This document shows positions 34,674 through 45,492 of a DNA stretch of 64,000 bases, piece by piece. This DNA comes from Aaosphaeria pasadenensis (lineage: Eukaryota > Ascomycota > Dothideomycetes > Pleosporales). The notes under the pieces were generated by a model that was not told the DNA's origin, did no database searches, and worked only from the letters and a program-made list of their open reading frames with translations. The stretch spans positions 1,302,001 to 1,366,000 of the forward strand of contig JAKLMB010000006.1 of the NCBI GenBank assembly GCA_022813625.1. The letters run 5' to 3'. The stretch's first letter is position 1; the number at the start of each line of letters is the position of its first letter. Made by a program: the position numbers and the translations under genes.

Positions 34674-37220
34674 ATGCGAAAGAATTCCGAGCAGGTAACA
34701 GCCACTTCAGTCTCCACCGCTGAGGAGCTGTCCTTCAACCATGTCTGCCAACTACTCCAAGGAGTCGAGAACATCGTCAAGACCAAGACCATCACCTCCG
34801 GAACAACAACCGACAAAGAAGAAAAGAAGATCCGAAACTTCATAGCTGGCTGGTTTACCGCACACCGAAAAGCCATCGACCATCCGTCAACAGATGGCGG
34901 AGCCTTCCTCTCCATAGTCTTTCCCCATCATCGGAAAGACAGAGTCCACGGATTCAAAACACCGTCACTTGCCCGGAAAATCGCAAACTTACTTCAATTC
35001 AATAATGCCCAGAGATTGGTATACGACAGGTGGGAGCAGAGCAAGGACGGGGACTTGGGCGTCTACGTCGAGAGAGCAATGCGGCCATGGGACAATACCT
35101 GGAAAAACAAGAAACCGGTCTCTATAAGCCGGGTCGACCAACTTCTCGTGCAGCTGGCTGCGAAGTGTAGGTTCTCGGACATTGCAACACGACGAAAGAA
35201 GCAAAAGGAGTTTAGTACGGATACTGAGCTCAAGAGTATCTTCATCCAGCTTGAATCATGGGAGGCGAAGTGGTTTGTACGGCTCATTTTGCGTGATTAC
35301 TGCACATTGAATCTCGACGGGACGTTTGTGTTTGGCAAATACCACTTCCTACTCCCACTCCTGCTGAAGTTTCAGAACGACTTCGGTGCAGCTTTCAGCT
35401 TACTCGGGAGTGAACTCAAGGAATATCCTCCAGTGCCCCCGAGCAATGACGAGCAACGGATGCGTCTGGAAGCTGCGTGGAAATTGAGGCCTGTAGTGGG
35501 TGTGAAGATAGGCCGTCCGCCCTTCTACAAAGCATGGTCGTTCAAGCATTGTTTCGATATGCTGAACCAGCAAGCATGGGCAGCCGAAATCAAATATGAC
35601 GGCGAGTACTGCGAGATACACGTGAATCTAGATGACGAGAAACCCCCCATTCAAATCTTCTCAAAGAACGGAAAAGATGCCACCAACGATCGCAAGGCCC
35701 TCTGTAGGGTCATTCGCTCCGCTCTTAGGCTCGGCCAGACAACCTGCAGCGTCCGCAGAAACTGCGTTATCCTCGGCGAGATGGTCCTGTACAGTGACAA
35801 AGAACGCAAGATCCTACCATTCTCCAAGATTCGAAAGCACATTTCACGCTCCGGCATGACCTTCGGGGCGAAACAGGACTCGCTGCCCCACGAGTGGGAG
35901 CACCTCATGATCGTCTTCTTCGACGTGCTCGTCCTCGACGACGACCCGGTGCTTCGAAGGACTCTCCAGGACCGCCGGAACGTCCTGCGGGACTTGGTCG
36001 ATACCATACCTGGGCGATCCATGCGCTCGCAATGGACACTCCTAGACTTCAAGAAATCCAGCGATGGGATGACGGATCTGAAGCAAGCATTCGCTCTAGC
36101 ACTCGCACAGCGTCAAGAAGGACTCGTCCTCAAACCCCTCCATTCACCATACTTCCCCATGCACACAGGAATACAAGACCGCTGCCCCGGATTCTTCATC
36201 AAGATGAAAAAGGACTACCTAGCCGACATGGGAGGCTCGCGAGACCTCGGAGACTTCGCCATCGTCGGCGCGAGCTACAACCCCCAACTCGCCGCCAAAT
36301 CGCACGTAAGACCCTTACACTGGACGCATTTCCACCTCGGATGCTTGAAAAATAAAGCATCACTGCACCACACGGGCGTAAAGCCGCTGTTCAAAATCGT
36401 CGGCGTGCTCAGCCTCGAACACTGCATACCAAAGCACGACCTGCGCTACCTGAATATCCATGGTCGACTGCGAGAGCGCCAACTCGATGACGAAGGGTGC
36501 ACGGAGGACTTCGACTTCGAGGAGTCGAACGGCTTCGACGCGCAGATGTCCGTGGCGTTCAAGCAGCCGTTTGTCGCGGAGATTCTGGGCGGCGGGTACG
36601 AGACGGTGCAGAATGAGACGTTCGAGATGCTGCGGCACCCGCGGCTCAAGAAGATCCACTCGGATCGGACGTGGGAGGATGCTGTGACCATGGAAGATCT
36701 GGAAGCGTTGGCGAGCGAGAAGTGGTGTGTCCCCGATCATACTGAACTGTCTGGCCATGCGAGAGATGTAGCTCTGTTGATGCGACGATATGTTGGGAGG
36801 CAAGACTCAACCGCCAACACAGCGACACCGACATCCTCGGCGATAAAGCCAGGAGAACCACCAAACCACCAAGCCACTCCTCCCAGCATCTCAGAAACCG
36901 ACCCCTCCCTCCCCTCTCAAAGCAACACCACATCCAGCACCAGCAACGCAACACAATGCACAAGCAGCACCCGAGAGGTAGGCCTCAAAGCCTCACAACA
37001 AGCACGCTTTTCCATCCGCGAAGATGCCCTCGTCTCTATCTCTGGATGTTCGCAAACTTCCACGATATCTGGCGCGAGCAATCCCGGCCGCTCGGGGAGT
37101 AAAAGGAAATTGGATGTCTCGATTATCACGCCGCCGCCTTTGCAGAGGAAGAAGGTGAGGGTGCCGTTGGAGGTTACAGATTCTAATGAGAATTCTGTGC
37201 CTGAGGTTTGTGAGGAGTGA
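34674..37220 (+). CDS. ATP-dependent DNA ligase, BRCT-less
   Basis: Intronless 848-aa enzyme expected to seal DNA nicks through a ligase-AMP intermediate. All core motifs are seen: nucleophile Lys307 in EIKYDGEY (motif I), FFDVLVLDD near 415-423 (III), EGLVLKP 482-488 (IV) and FIKMKKDYL near 508-516 (V). About 280 residues before it fit a DNA_ligase_A_N-type DNA-binding domain, and the OB-fold follows (GDFAIVGASYN). The C-terminal 150 residues are Ser/Thr-rich and disordered, with a basic SGSKRKLD and QRKKVRV that could be a nuclear signal. There are no BRCT domains, so this is not a standard ligase IV. It resembles an extra fungal ligase group. The start at 34674 is the first ATG of the open frame. 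Confidence 0.88.
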   Translation: MRKNSEQVTATSVSTAEELSFNHVCQLLQGVENIVKTKTITSGTTTDKEEKKIRNFIAGWFTAHRKAIDHPSTDGGAFLSIVFPHHRKDRVHGFKTPSLARKIANLLQFNNAQRLVYDRWEQSKDGDLGVYVERAMRPWDNTWKNKKPVSISRVDQLLVQLAAKCRFSDIATRRKKQKEFSTDTELKSIFIQLESWEAKWFVRLILRDYCTLNLDGTFVFGKYHFLLPLLLKFQNDFGAAFSLLGSELKEYPPVPPSNDEQRMRLEAAWKLRPVVGVKIGRPPFYKAWSFKHCFDMLNQQAWAAEIKYDGEYCEIHVNLDDEKPPIQIFSKNGKDATNDRKALCRVIRSALRLGQTTCSVRRNCVILGEMVLYSDKERKILPFSKIRKHISRSGMTFGAKQDSLPHEWEHLMIVFFDVLVLDDDPVLRRTLQDRRNVLRDLVDTIPGRSMRSQWTLLDFKKSSDGMTDLKQAFALALAQRQEGLVLKPLHSPYFPMHTGIQDRCPGFFIKMKKDYLADMGGSRDLGDFAIVGASYNPQLAAKSHVRPLHWTHFHLGCLKNKASLHHTGVKPLFKIVGVLSLEHCIPKHDLRYLNIHGRLRERQLDDEGCTEDFDFEESNGFDAQMSVAFKQPFVAEILGGGYETVQNETFEMLRHPRLKKIHSDRTWEDAVTMEDLEALASEKWCVPDHTELSGHARDVALLMRRYVGRQDSTANTATPTSSAIKPGEPPNHQATPPSISETDPSLPSQSNTTSSTSNATQCTSSTREVGLKASQQARFSIREDALVSISGCSQTSTISGASNPGRSGSKRKLDVSIITPPPLQRKKVRVPLEVTDSNENSVPEVCEE

Positions 37221-38585
37221 CATGGGATGCGCTGGGCTGGCGTTTATGTGCTTTTGGGGGATTTGCTGGGAAGGAGAGAACGGTTGACGTTCCAAACAAT
37301 TAGTTGATGTTTTCTATTGCGATATACCATTTTTATTATGAGGCATTTGCAAAGCTTTAGTTAAGATAGTAGAGATGACCATTTGATATAATTGTAGAGA
37401 TAATTTTTCAAGATTTAGTTGTGCGATTGAGTGCGCGATCAGTGAAGTGTGTCGAGCGTATATCTTTCTCACCCTATCTCAACATCGTTGTCCTATAAAG
37501 CCCACTTGGCAATATTTCAATATAGAAAGACAAGAACACACATTCCGCATTAAGAAGCTTCCCCCTACTGTCCGAGCCGATTTCGACAGCATTGCAACCA
37601 TGTGAACAACAACCATGACGTAACTTGGTTATACTATGTCCACCTCAATGCAACATATGTTCACATGGTGGTGGTCTGCATTAAACTGTCTTGGAGGCCA
37701 ACCATCAATGGCTCGATGAAGTAAACGATTAGCATGCGTGCATCTGAACGCTATCTACAAAGGGTAGGTTGCAGGACCCTCCCAGATTGGCGGGACGTTT
37801 CGAGGCGGGGAAGATCTCCAGTGACGCCACAAAGCTTGCTTGGAACCGCATGGGCGCAGGACTATCACTTTTCACTTCCACCCACCATAAACTTGATTGT
37901 ACATACATCAAAATGAATCATCAACTACCTACGGACATACGTTCTAGCCCCTTTGTACAAATTGACCGTTTAAGTCTACGAATATGGATAGAAAGTCGCC
38001 AAGATAAAACACTTTCTCCCCAGAAAGTGCATCTTCCAATAGTTCTCGACGCAAAGTCACTGACATAGTCAAGCATTCCAAGACAAGGATAAATTGAGAG
38101 AGAAACACCCCATCCGAATTATTGCTCCAGCATACAACCCAGCAGGAAAATCAATGTACCCCGCAACCACTTTCGGCAATTCTCCCGCATGGTTGCATGG
38201 GGTTTCGTGCATCGAGCAATCAATCTTCAGGAACATCCATCGTCATATGCCCGCGATCGAACGGTCGAGCGTATGACCACCAGCACCATTGCCGTGCGGG
38301 CGTCCCTTCATCCAAGGAAGACGGAGACGGAAAGAGGAGAAAACAGGAGGTCACAAGTGCACCACCCCAAATGTTGCCCAGCTTCCGTTTCGTCTCACAC
38401 GATGCCAGCCTGCCTGCACCCGCCAAGCAAAGATGGGGATGGAATGTATTCCTTAAATATGTGGGGCTTTGCCGCTGCGCGTGAAATGGACACTTTTCCA
38501 GCGGGTTTCTTCCCTTTCCAATTCTCAGTCTCTTCCAATTCGGAAACGTGGCGTGTAACGCGCCCGGCAACGAGAGCAATCGATC
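37221..38585. promoter_or_regulatory. intergenic region upstream of the GH92 gene
   Basis: AT-rich just after the ligase stop (37300-37430), then mixed sequence. Only short overlapping open frames; nothing supported as a gene. Confidence 0.45.
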
Positions 38586-41337
38586 ATGCGATTTATGCGT
38601 AATGGCGCCGCTATCGTGGCGTTGTGGGCTATCACCGTGCTGCCCCGTGTGAATGCTCAGGGAAAGACGCCGTATGATTATGTCGATCCGCTTATTGGAA
38701 CGATCAATGGAGGCGAGTTGGGCATTTCTTCATTATACGTGGTCGTGGGCTGATGGTGTTCAAAGGTCATGTTTTCCCGGGTGCAACACTGCCATTTGGT
38801 AAGCGAACCCCCGAGCAAACATTACGGCACGGCGAGCTGATGGGTTCAAGGTATGGCAAAGGCTGGTCCGGACGTCTATGGCGAGAATCAGGGCGGATTT
38901 GCGTCGGACGACAGCCCCATCTGGGGGTACTCGCACATGCATGATTCTGGCACTGGAGGCGTATGTTCTCCCTATGCGAGTAGGCGATTTCGGGCTTTGA
39001 CATTGAATTTCTAGTCCGCGTCGCTGGGGAACTTCCCCATTTTCGCGCATGCGGGTTGTCCGAATGATGACATTAACGCTTGCGGGTACACGAGCTGGGA
39101 GAGGATGATTCCGCGTGTCCAGGGATCCGTGGTGGCACGGCCGGGGTACTTCGCAATCACGCTGGAGAACCAAGTCCGCGCGGAGATGACGGTAACGAAC
39201 AAGACGGCGTTGTATCGATTCACGTTTCCAGAGGTGCCGACGACGCCGAATACGACACTGAGCCCGTTGATCCTGCTTGAGCTTTCCGACTTGCCAAAGA
39301 CCAGGACTGATGGCAATATCACTGTCATGACGTCTGGCGATACTGGCCGCATGACTGGACATGGACGGTTCGAACCGAGCTTCGGCCAGGGAAAGTATCA
39401 GTCTTACTTCTGCGCCGATTTCATAGGAGCGCCGATGAAGGACGCGGGTGTGTTTCTCAACTCTAGAGCCGGGTTCACGAAGACGATCAGTGTGTTTTCG
39501 GAAGGCAATAGGGCGAGTAGGCGACCGGCCGGTGGATGGATCAAGTTTGGAAAGCCCGATAGAAACAACCAGATACTCGTCCGAGTGGGCATGAGCTTCA
39601 AGAGTGAAGAGCAGGCGTGCGCGAACGCGAAGAAAGAGATTCCGAACAGCAACTTCGATAGCGTAGTGAAATCTGCCGAGGACGCCTGGAAAGAAAAGCT
39701 ATCCGTGATCTCGATTAAACCGGGTGGTGCCAGCGAAGTAATTCAAAAAGCGTTCTGGAGCGGCGTGTACAGAACGATGATCAGTCCGCAAGACTACACT
39801 GGCGAGAATCCGTTCTGGGACTCTGGTGAACCTTACTATGATTCGTTCTACTGTATCTGGGATTCGTTTAGGAGTATACATCCTCTACTTACACTGCTGG
39901 ATCCACATAGTCAGACTCTCATGGTTCGGAGTTTGCTCGATATCTACCAGCATGAGGGGAAGTTGCCGGATTGTAGAATGAGTTTCTGTAAAGGTGGGTA
40001 TAACATATATTCTCGCCAACTTCAGGCTTCGATAGACTAACAGCTCCAAGGTTTCACACAAGGAGGCTCCAACGCCGATGTGGTCATTGCAGATGCCTAC
40101 TTCAAAAATATATCTGCTGGTGTCGATTGGAAAGTAGCGTACGAGGCGCTCATCTCTGATGCCGAAGTTGAACCCTTGAATTGGGATATCGAAGGTACCA
40201 AATTCATGCTCCCAAGCTGAAAGTTTTCACCCTGTCTAACTACGTAAAGGTCGCGGCGGTCTCGAATCTTGGAAGTCATTGGGTTATATTCCAACCGAAA
40301 ACTACGACACTCTCGGTGTAGGAACCGAGACACGCTCGATCTCTCGTACCGTCGAATACGCGTACAATGATTTCGTCATTGCTCTTTTGGCCCGCGAGTT
40401 CGGGCACATGGACGACTACCGCAAATACCTGGGTCGCTCTGGAAACTGGAAGAACATGTACAAAGCGGACCAGCGCAGTGCGATCAACGGCGTAGACACT
40501 GGCTTCGTCGGGTTCCTACAGCCCAAGTACATGAACGGCACATGGGGCTACCAAGATCCCATATTCTGCTCACCATTGCTCTCATTCGACCAGTGCTACC
40601 TGAATCCAAGCGGCCACGAAACATACGAGGGTAGTTGCTGGATGTACACATTCTATGTCCCCGGCGACATGGCGACACTCGTGCAGACCCTCGGCGGCCC
40701 CCGCGAATTCGTCCGCCGACTGGACTTCCTGCACGAGTCTGGCGTCCTGTACATCGGCGACGAACAAGCGTTCCTCAAAGTCTTCCTGTACCACTACGCC
40801 GGGCGCCCAGCAAAGTCCGCCGAGCGAGCACACTTCTACATCCCGAGCCAGTTCAACGACACACTGGGCGGCATCCCGGGCAACGACGACAGCGGGGCCA
40901 TGGGCTCCTTCGCCGCGCTCACCATGATGGGAATCTTCCCCAATGCAGGCCAGGATGTCTACTTCATCACTCCACCCTTCTTTGAATCCGTCTCCATTAG
41001 GAACGGACAGAGCGGCAAGACAGCGACGATCAAAAACATCAATTTCGATCCGACGGGTAAGAATGTGTATATTCAGAGCGCGACGCTCGACGGGAAGCCA
41101 TATACACGCAACTGGCTACAGCATAAGTTCTTCCTTGATGGTGGTACGCTGGAGTTGACTCTGGGGTCGAATGAGTCCGCGTGGGGAACGAGGCCCGAGG
41201 ACTTGCCGCCGAGTTTAGGTCCTTTTGGTAATGGCACGACGCCTGGTGTCAATGCGAGTGCGGTGGGTAATGATAAGAGGTGGCATATGCCGAAGCTGGA
41301 TCTGTCGCTTTCGGGTTCTTGGGGTATGGCAGTGTAG
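38586..41337 (+). CDS. secreted GH92 alpha-mannosidase
   Basis: Extracellular glycosidase expected to trim alpha-mannose from N- or O-glycans, using calcium. Six exons: 38586-38712, 38766-38798, 38851-38960, 39015-39993, 40051-40194, 40250-41337, giving 826 aa. Signal peptide at residues 1-24 (AAIVALWAITVLPRVNA). Family sequence starts at once: YDYVDPLIGTINGGHVFPG, then GYSHMHDSGTGGSASLGNFP. The hallmark GNDDSGAMGSF stands near residue 674, and NPFWDSGEPYYDSFYC lies in the middle. Exon 2 is only 33 nt. Intron 1 needs a GC donor (GCGAGT); the other donors are GT. The protein end shows no membrane or GPI signal. Confidence 0.92.
38713..38765 (+). other. GC-AG intron of the GH92 gene
   Basis: 53-nt intron with donor GCGAGT, branch-point-like GCTGATG and acceptor AAAG. 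It restores the codon for the second Gly of INGGHVFPG, conserved in GH92. The alternative GT at 38717-38718 gives a wrong frame. Confidence 0.8.
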
Positions 41338-44300
41338 TGGGTTTGTAGATAGGTTATGGTAAAGCCCCGTTCCAGTTGACGGACTGGAGATGTAATATGA
41401 TCAGATTGTTTGATTCGATTGTTTCTTCAGAATGTCTGTACAATAGCAGTTTTGTCATGGATCACAGTTTCCTTTGCTGAAAGGAGTCAACGGCTTCAGA
41501 TGCCTTTGCTAACCTCTAGGAAATCCACACCGGTCATGCGTGTCGTCCACATGCGACTATCTCTACTAAAGTCAAGTTAGCGCTCGCGCCCCCATCGGAC
41601 CTATTCCACCATCGTGAGTCAATCGCTTCCAGCCAAAATCATCAACTAAAACCCCCCAGATCTCAAGAAAGGGATAACGACACGCATAATACATCAAACG
41701 CTTAAAGCGAACAAACGACGAATAATTAGAAGAATTCGTCAGAACCGAACAGCGCTACCACGCCAAGTGCATGCATACATACTTCTCTACCAAGCCAAAC
41801 CACAAGGTTTCGGTCTGTGACGATTCTGACCGCGCAGCGCACGCAATAAGTCGCATAGTTACCATTTCTTAACAGTAGTGGTAGTGGAAACTTAACCAAG
41901 ACGTTTGATATGCTGTCGCCCAAAGTACCTGTGGTCTAGCAGATCTTGTCTCTCTCGCCCTTCTACAGTACAATACCTTGGTACCCTCACGGGTGATCCG
42001 CACTCTAAGCGAAAAAAGTTCTCGAAGCCGTGTCAGAGTCAGGTACCAAACGTTAGCAGACCACGTGGGGAGGTAAAGAAAAACGCCTCAGCCTCAGCTG
42101 GGAGGTGTGGAGTGTAGGGGAGGGGGATGCTCCACATCTAAACACTCGGGTCGACGATCCAAGGCAGGCAAAGTGGGTTTTCTCGAACGGAGGCTGAAAG
42201 AGGATTGTGGGTTGTTTTTTTTGTGGGTGAGCTAGGCGGGACGGAGTATGATGTCCTAGTGCGTGTTGCTACGATGTTTGTTTTTTGAATATTCACGCGG
42301 TGGGCAGACATTAATGTGAGCAGTGGAGCGCTCGAGAAACGAGGATTCGCTGCGTACCTGAGGTAGGGGCGTATGAAATGTTCTAGATACCTAGATCTTT
42401 CTCCTACTTTCATTTCATGGCTGAACAGCTTTGGAGCGTTTTCTCGTGCCTCTGCCAAAAGAGTTCATCTCTGGCGCTGAAGGGAAACACTTGCCAGCGC
42501 ATCAGAAACTCTCGACGAACGATAAGTCGCCATGAGGACCATGCGTTGTTTGTTGTGAACATCGGACCGTCCCAAACCCTGGTGCATATCAACCACATGG
42601 CTGGCGAAATTGAAGCTATTGGACGTCGTCGGAATAAGCTTCCTTGCACGTTTGTTATGCGACTGCAGAAATTAAATTTCCAACGCAAGCAGTTCCAGCA
42701 TTCGGGAAGCTTTCACATGAATAGATAACCCCGATATTATTGTTGAGATGATGGCTGAATACCTAATTACTAGCAGATTAGTTTCACGGGTAGCAATCAA
42801 TTGGTGTTGGTGGTTGATGGTGATGGTGGAGGACAAATTGCGTGCAATTGTGCGATATGCTTGCTTTCGCTATCCGTTTCAAGCACGCTGCATATCTAGG
42901 GATATTCCCTTATCGGGGGCGGTGAGACGAATATGCATCTTGATACACACTGCACTGGGCACGACAATCTGTCTCCTGTCGATCCTGTGTCGAGTCGAGT
43001 AGCATGAGGGATATTGATAGGGCTAGAGTTGGGATTGTTGATATTGTTGGGGTTGTGATTGGGTGGAAGTTTTGGGTTGTGTGTGAGAGATATACTTGTT
43101 GTTGGATTGTTGGAAAATGGCTCAAGTGCTTCGTAGCACAAAGAATGAGGAGTCTGGGAAAAGGCGAGGCATTTAGTGATTGAGATCAAGGAAGTTGGAA
43201 AAAGTTGATTCATTCACAGATGAAGGGAAGTTTCAGTCTTGAAAGATTATTGATTGGCACGCGACAGTTCAGGTACGAGGTGGTGAGAGTGGCCCTCGTC
43301 AACGGGCATAGCCGTACGGAGTCGGAGCATCTTCAGAAGATTCCCTAGGACCTACCTACGGTGCTATTGTACGCTACTCGTACTGATGATGTGATAAGAA
43401 TGTTCGGACAGTACGGATGAGGGGCTTACGGATGGTGAGCTCAGAAAACATGGACATGGGAAGCTCTGGGTGCCAGTGTGGAATGTCAGCGCTATCCGAA
43501 TTATCCGAATTTAGGTGGACAGGATAGGTTGGTTGGTTGTTTAAAGATAGTGAAGGAGGGGAGGGGATTATGCTAGTAAGACTATGGGATTCTGGACGGC
43601 ATGGCCCCTCACGATCGTCGGTGCGGGCTCTCGTGACCCCCTGGCGAAAACTTGCCTGCATGCAAAACTCTTCGTTTGGAACGGCGTCTGGCCTACATCG
43701 ACATCGTGACGTTTTGCCAACGTCGACAAGGGATTTCCATGCCGTAATTTAGCCCCGTGAGGCCTGCGCAATGGCATCATGTCATTGTTCGCGAGTCTCT
43801 TTGGACTCGGGTTATAACCAAGTTTACTGAAGATGACGGTGTCTGAGAAGTTGATGCAAACGACTTGGTCTAGGCACAAGGATTGTTTGTTATTGCAAAA
43901 CACCTTTGTTGGGATGGGATGAAACCACAGCAGAAAGTTTGAGCTGACCGAGTGAATAACTGGGTCGGTCTGGTGAGGAGTGCGCAAGGTACACGGCAAA
44001 TTGGCCACAGCACCCGTGTTCTTACACGAAAAATTAGATAGTTATTGCCGCAACAAACCGCAACACCAGAACAAACCCAGAAGGCATGGTCCCGTTCCCT
44101 TGCATCGTGAATGTCCTCATTGGGAGAAGCGCGAGACAGCGGTGGCGGGCGTCCTTGTTAGTTTCTTCCCACTGCAGACGCGGCCTGTGGGTATAGATTG
44201 TGGATTGTGGATTGTGTCCACTCATTGTCGTGCTTCGTCATAGTAGATCCATATGGCATTATTGGTTATGTGCGCTTGTGTCATCGCGCTGGGGACCGAA

Positions 44301-45153
44301 GTGTTCTATTCAGCTTGTAATAGGTCGTGCCACGGTGGACATGACCTGGGGACCCGGCGTTTGCGGCGTTTCTAGGCGTTTAGTCATGAGGGGATTCGTA
44401 CGGACTCTGGCTGCATGTAAGGCGCATCGTGAAGGGGGAAAAGGTCCTCAGGAACTGCGAGGCGTTGACAAAGATAAGAAAGACATTGGTGAAGATTCAA
44501 AAGTTGAGATATGGTCGGACAGGGTTTGAAGGCTTGCCGACTGCCCAAAGTGGATACGGTGGTCAGCTGTGCCCCTGAGCCTTTCCCCGGACTCTTCAAG
44601 GGCTGGCTAGGTAAACTGACGGTTAGACAGTTTAGATGAGTGATATTTCTAGCGGTGTGTGGAGAAGGTTCAAAATGGCTCAACCTAAGACTGGAATGGG
44701 CCATTTCCCAGAATAAGTCGCATACCGTGACACAAAGAGTACCAATTACGTCTTAATCATTGGTCCAGATCGAGATGCCACCCAACAATTCACTATCCGT
44801 CCACCGATCCAACGTATCAAACCCCTGCGATCCGAGTCCTTTAGTTTGTGCGGTGTGTGTGTGGGTGCGTGGTCTGTCCTGTTCCATCTTTGAGGCATGC
44901 TGTAAGATCGTGCAATATATAAAGAGACAGTGCCGCTGTTGAATCAAGGGACATATTTCACTCTTACCAACCTCAGAAACTCTCTTCAGACTAGAGATTC
45001 AATCATCGAAAGCAAAAAAGCTATTCGATAAAGGGCAGAGAACTATCATCCTCGTAGCTCCACCAATCAAGACCATCCAACGATCTTCCCAGTCTTCATT
45101 TACCGTCGTCATACATCATCACCTTCGTCTCAATCATCAACTGAATCAGCATC
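41338..45153. other. 3.8 kb region without supported gene
   Basis: Only short, overlapping open frames on both strands. Contains a TACGGAGTC near-motif (43315-43323). The last 240 bp are the promoter and leader of the 112-aa gene, with TATATAAAG at 44916-44924. Confidence 0.5.
44916..44924 (+). promoter_or_regulatory. TATA box of the 112-aa gene
   Basis: TATATAAAG lies 238 bp upstream of the ATG at 45154; the leader between is rich in C, T and A with few G, as in fungal 5' UTRs. Confidence 0.5.
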
Positions 45154-45492
45154 ATGCCTCATCTTCCATTCTCGACGACTTCTTCTCCTTCTACATCCCC
45201 CAAGACTTGTCCTAGCCCGCCTTCGATAGTTCTCCATCCCTCCTCGGGTATACTTGATCACTCAGACTTCGGCTTTACATCTAATCTCAAAGCAGGCCCT
45301 TCAACAACACGACAACTGTTCAAGTCATCAGACGACATGGCATCCTCATATCGTCTCCGCTACGCGCAGTACCTCGCAGCGACGCTGAACATGAGCCTCG
45401 AGGCTGCGCTGGCCGAGGCCGACGTCCAGCTCCAGGGCACTCCTCGCCGACGATCAGATATCTCTGAAGCTGAAGTGCTCAGGGAAAGCTGA
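45154..45492 (+). CDS. small hypothetical protein, 112 aa
   Basis: Intronless small gene. The first 45 residues are Ser/Pro/Thr-rich and disordered; the C-terminal half is predicted helical (RLRYAQYLAATLNMSLEAAL, then AEADVQL) and ends in charged residues. No signal peptide, Cys pair or membrane helix. Support comes from a TATA box, a G-poor leader, a good ATG context (agcatcATGcc), and an AATAAA at 45600-45605, about 108 bp after the stop. I recognise no family, and a real start at the internal Met (45337) is possible. Confidence 0.6.
   Translation: MPHLPFSTTSSPSTSPKTCPSPPSIVLHPSSGILDHSDFGFTSNLKAGPSTTRQLFKSSDDMASSYRLRYAQYLAATLNMSLEAALAEADVQLQGTPRRRSDISEAEVLRES

Noticed and set aside
39367..39376. 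GGTTCGAACC, like a tRNA B-box
   Set aside because: Inside the GH92 coding exon, with no A-box or cloverleaf around it.
43568..44008. 146-aa minus-strand open frame
   Set aside because: Isolated, no start context or family pattern.
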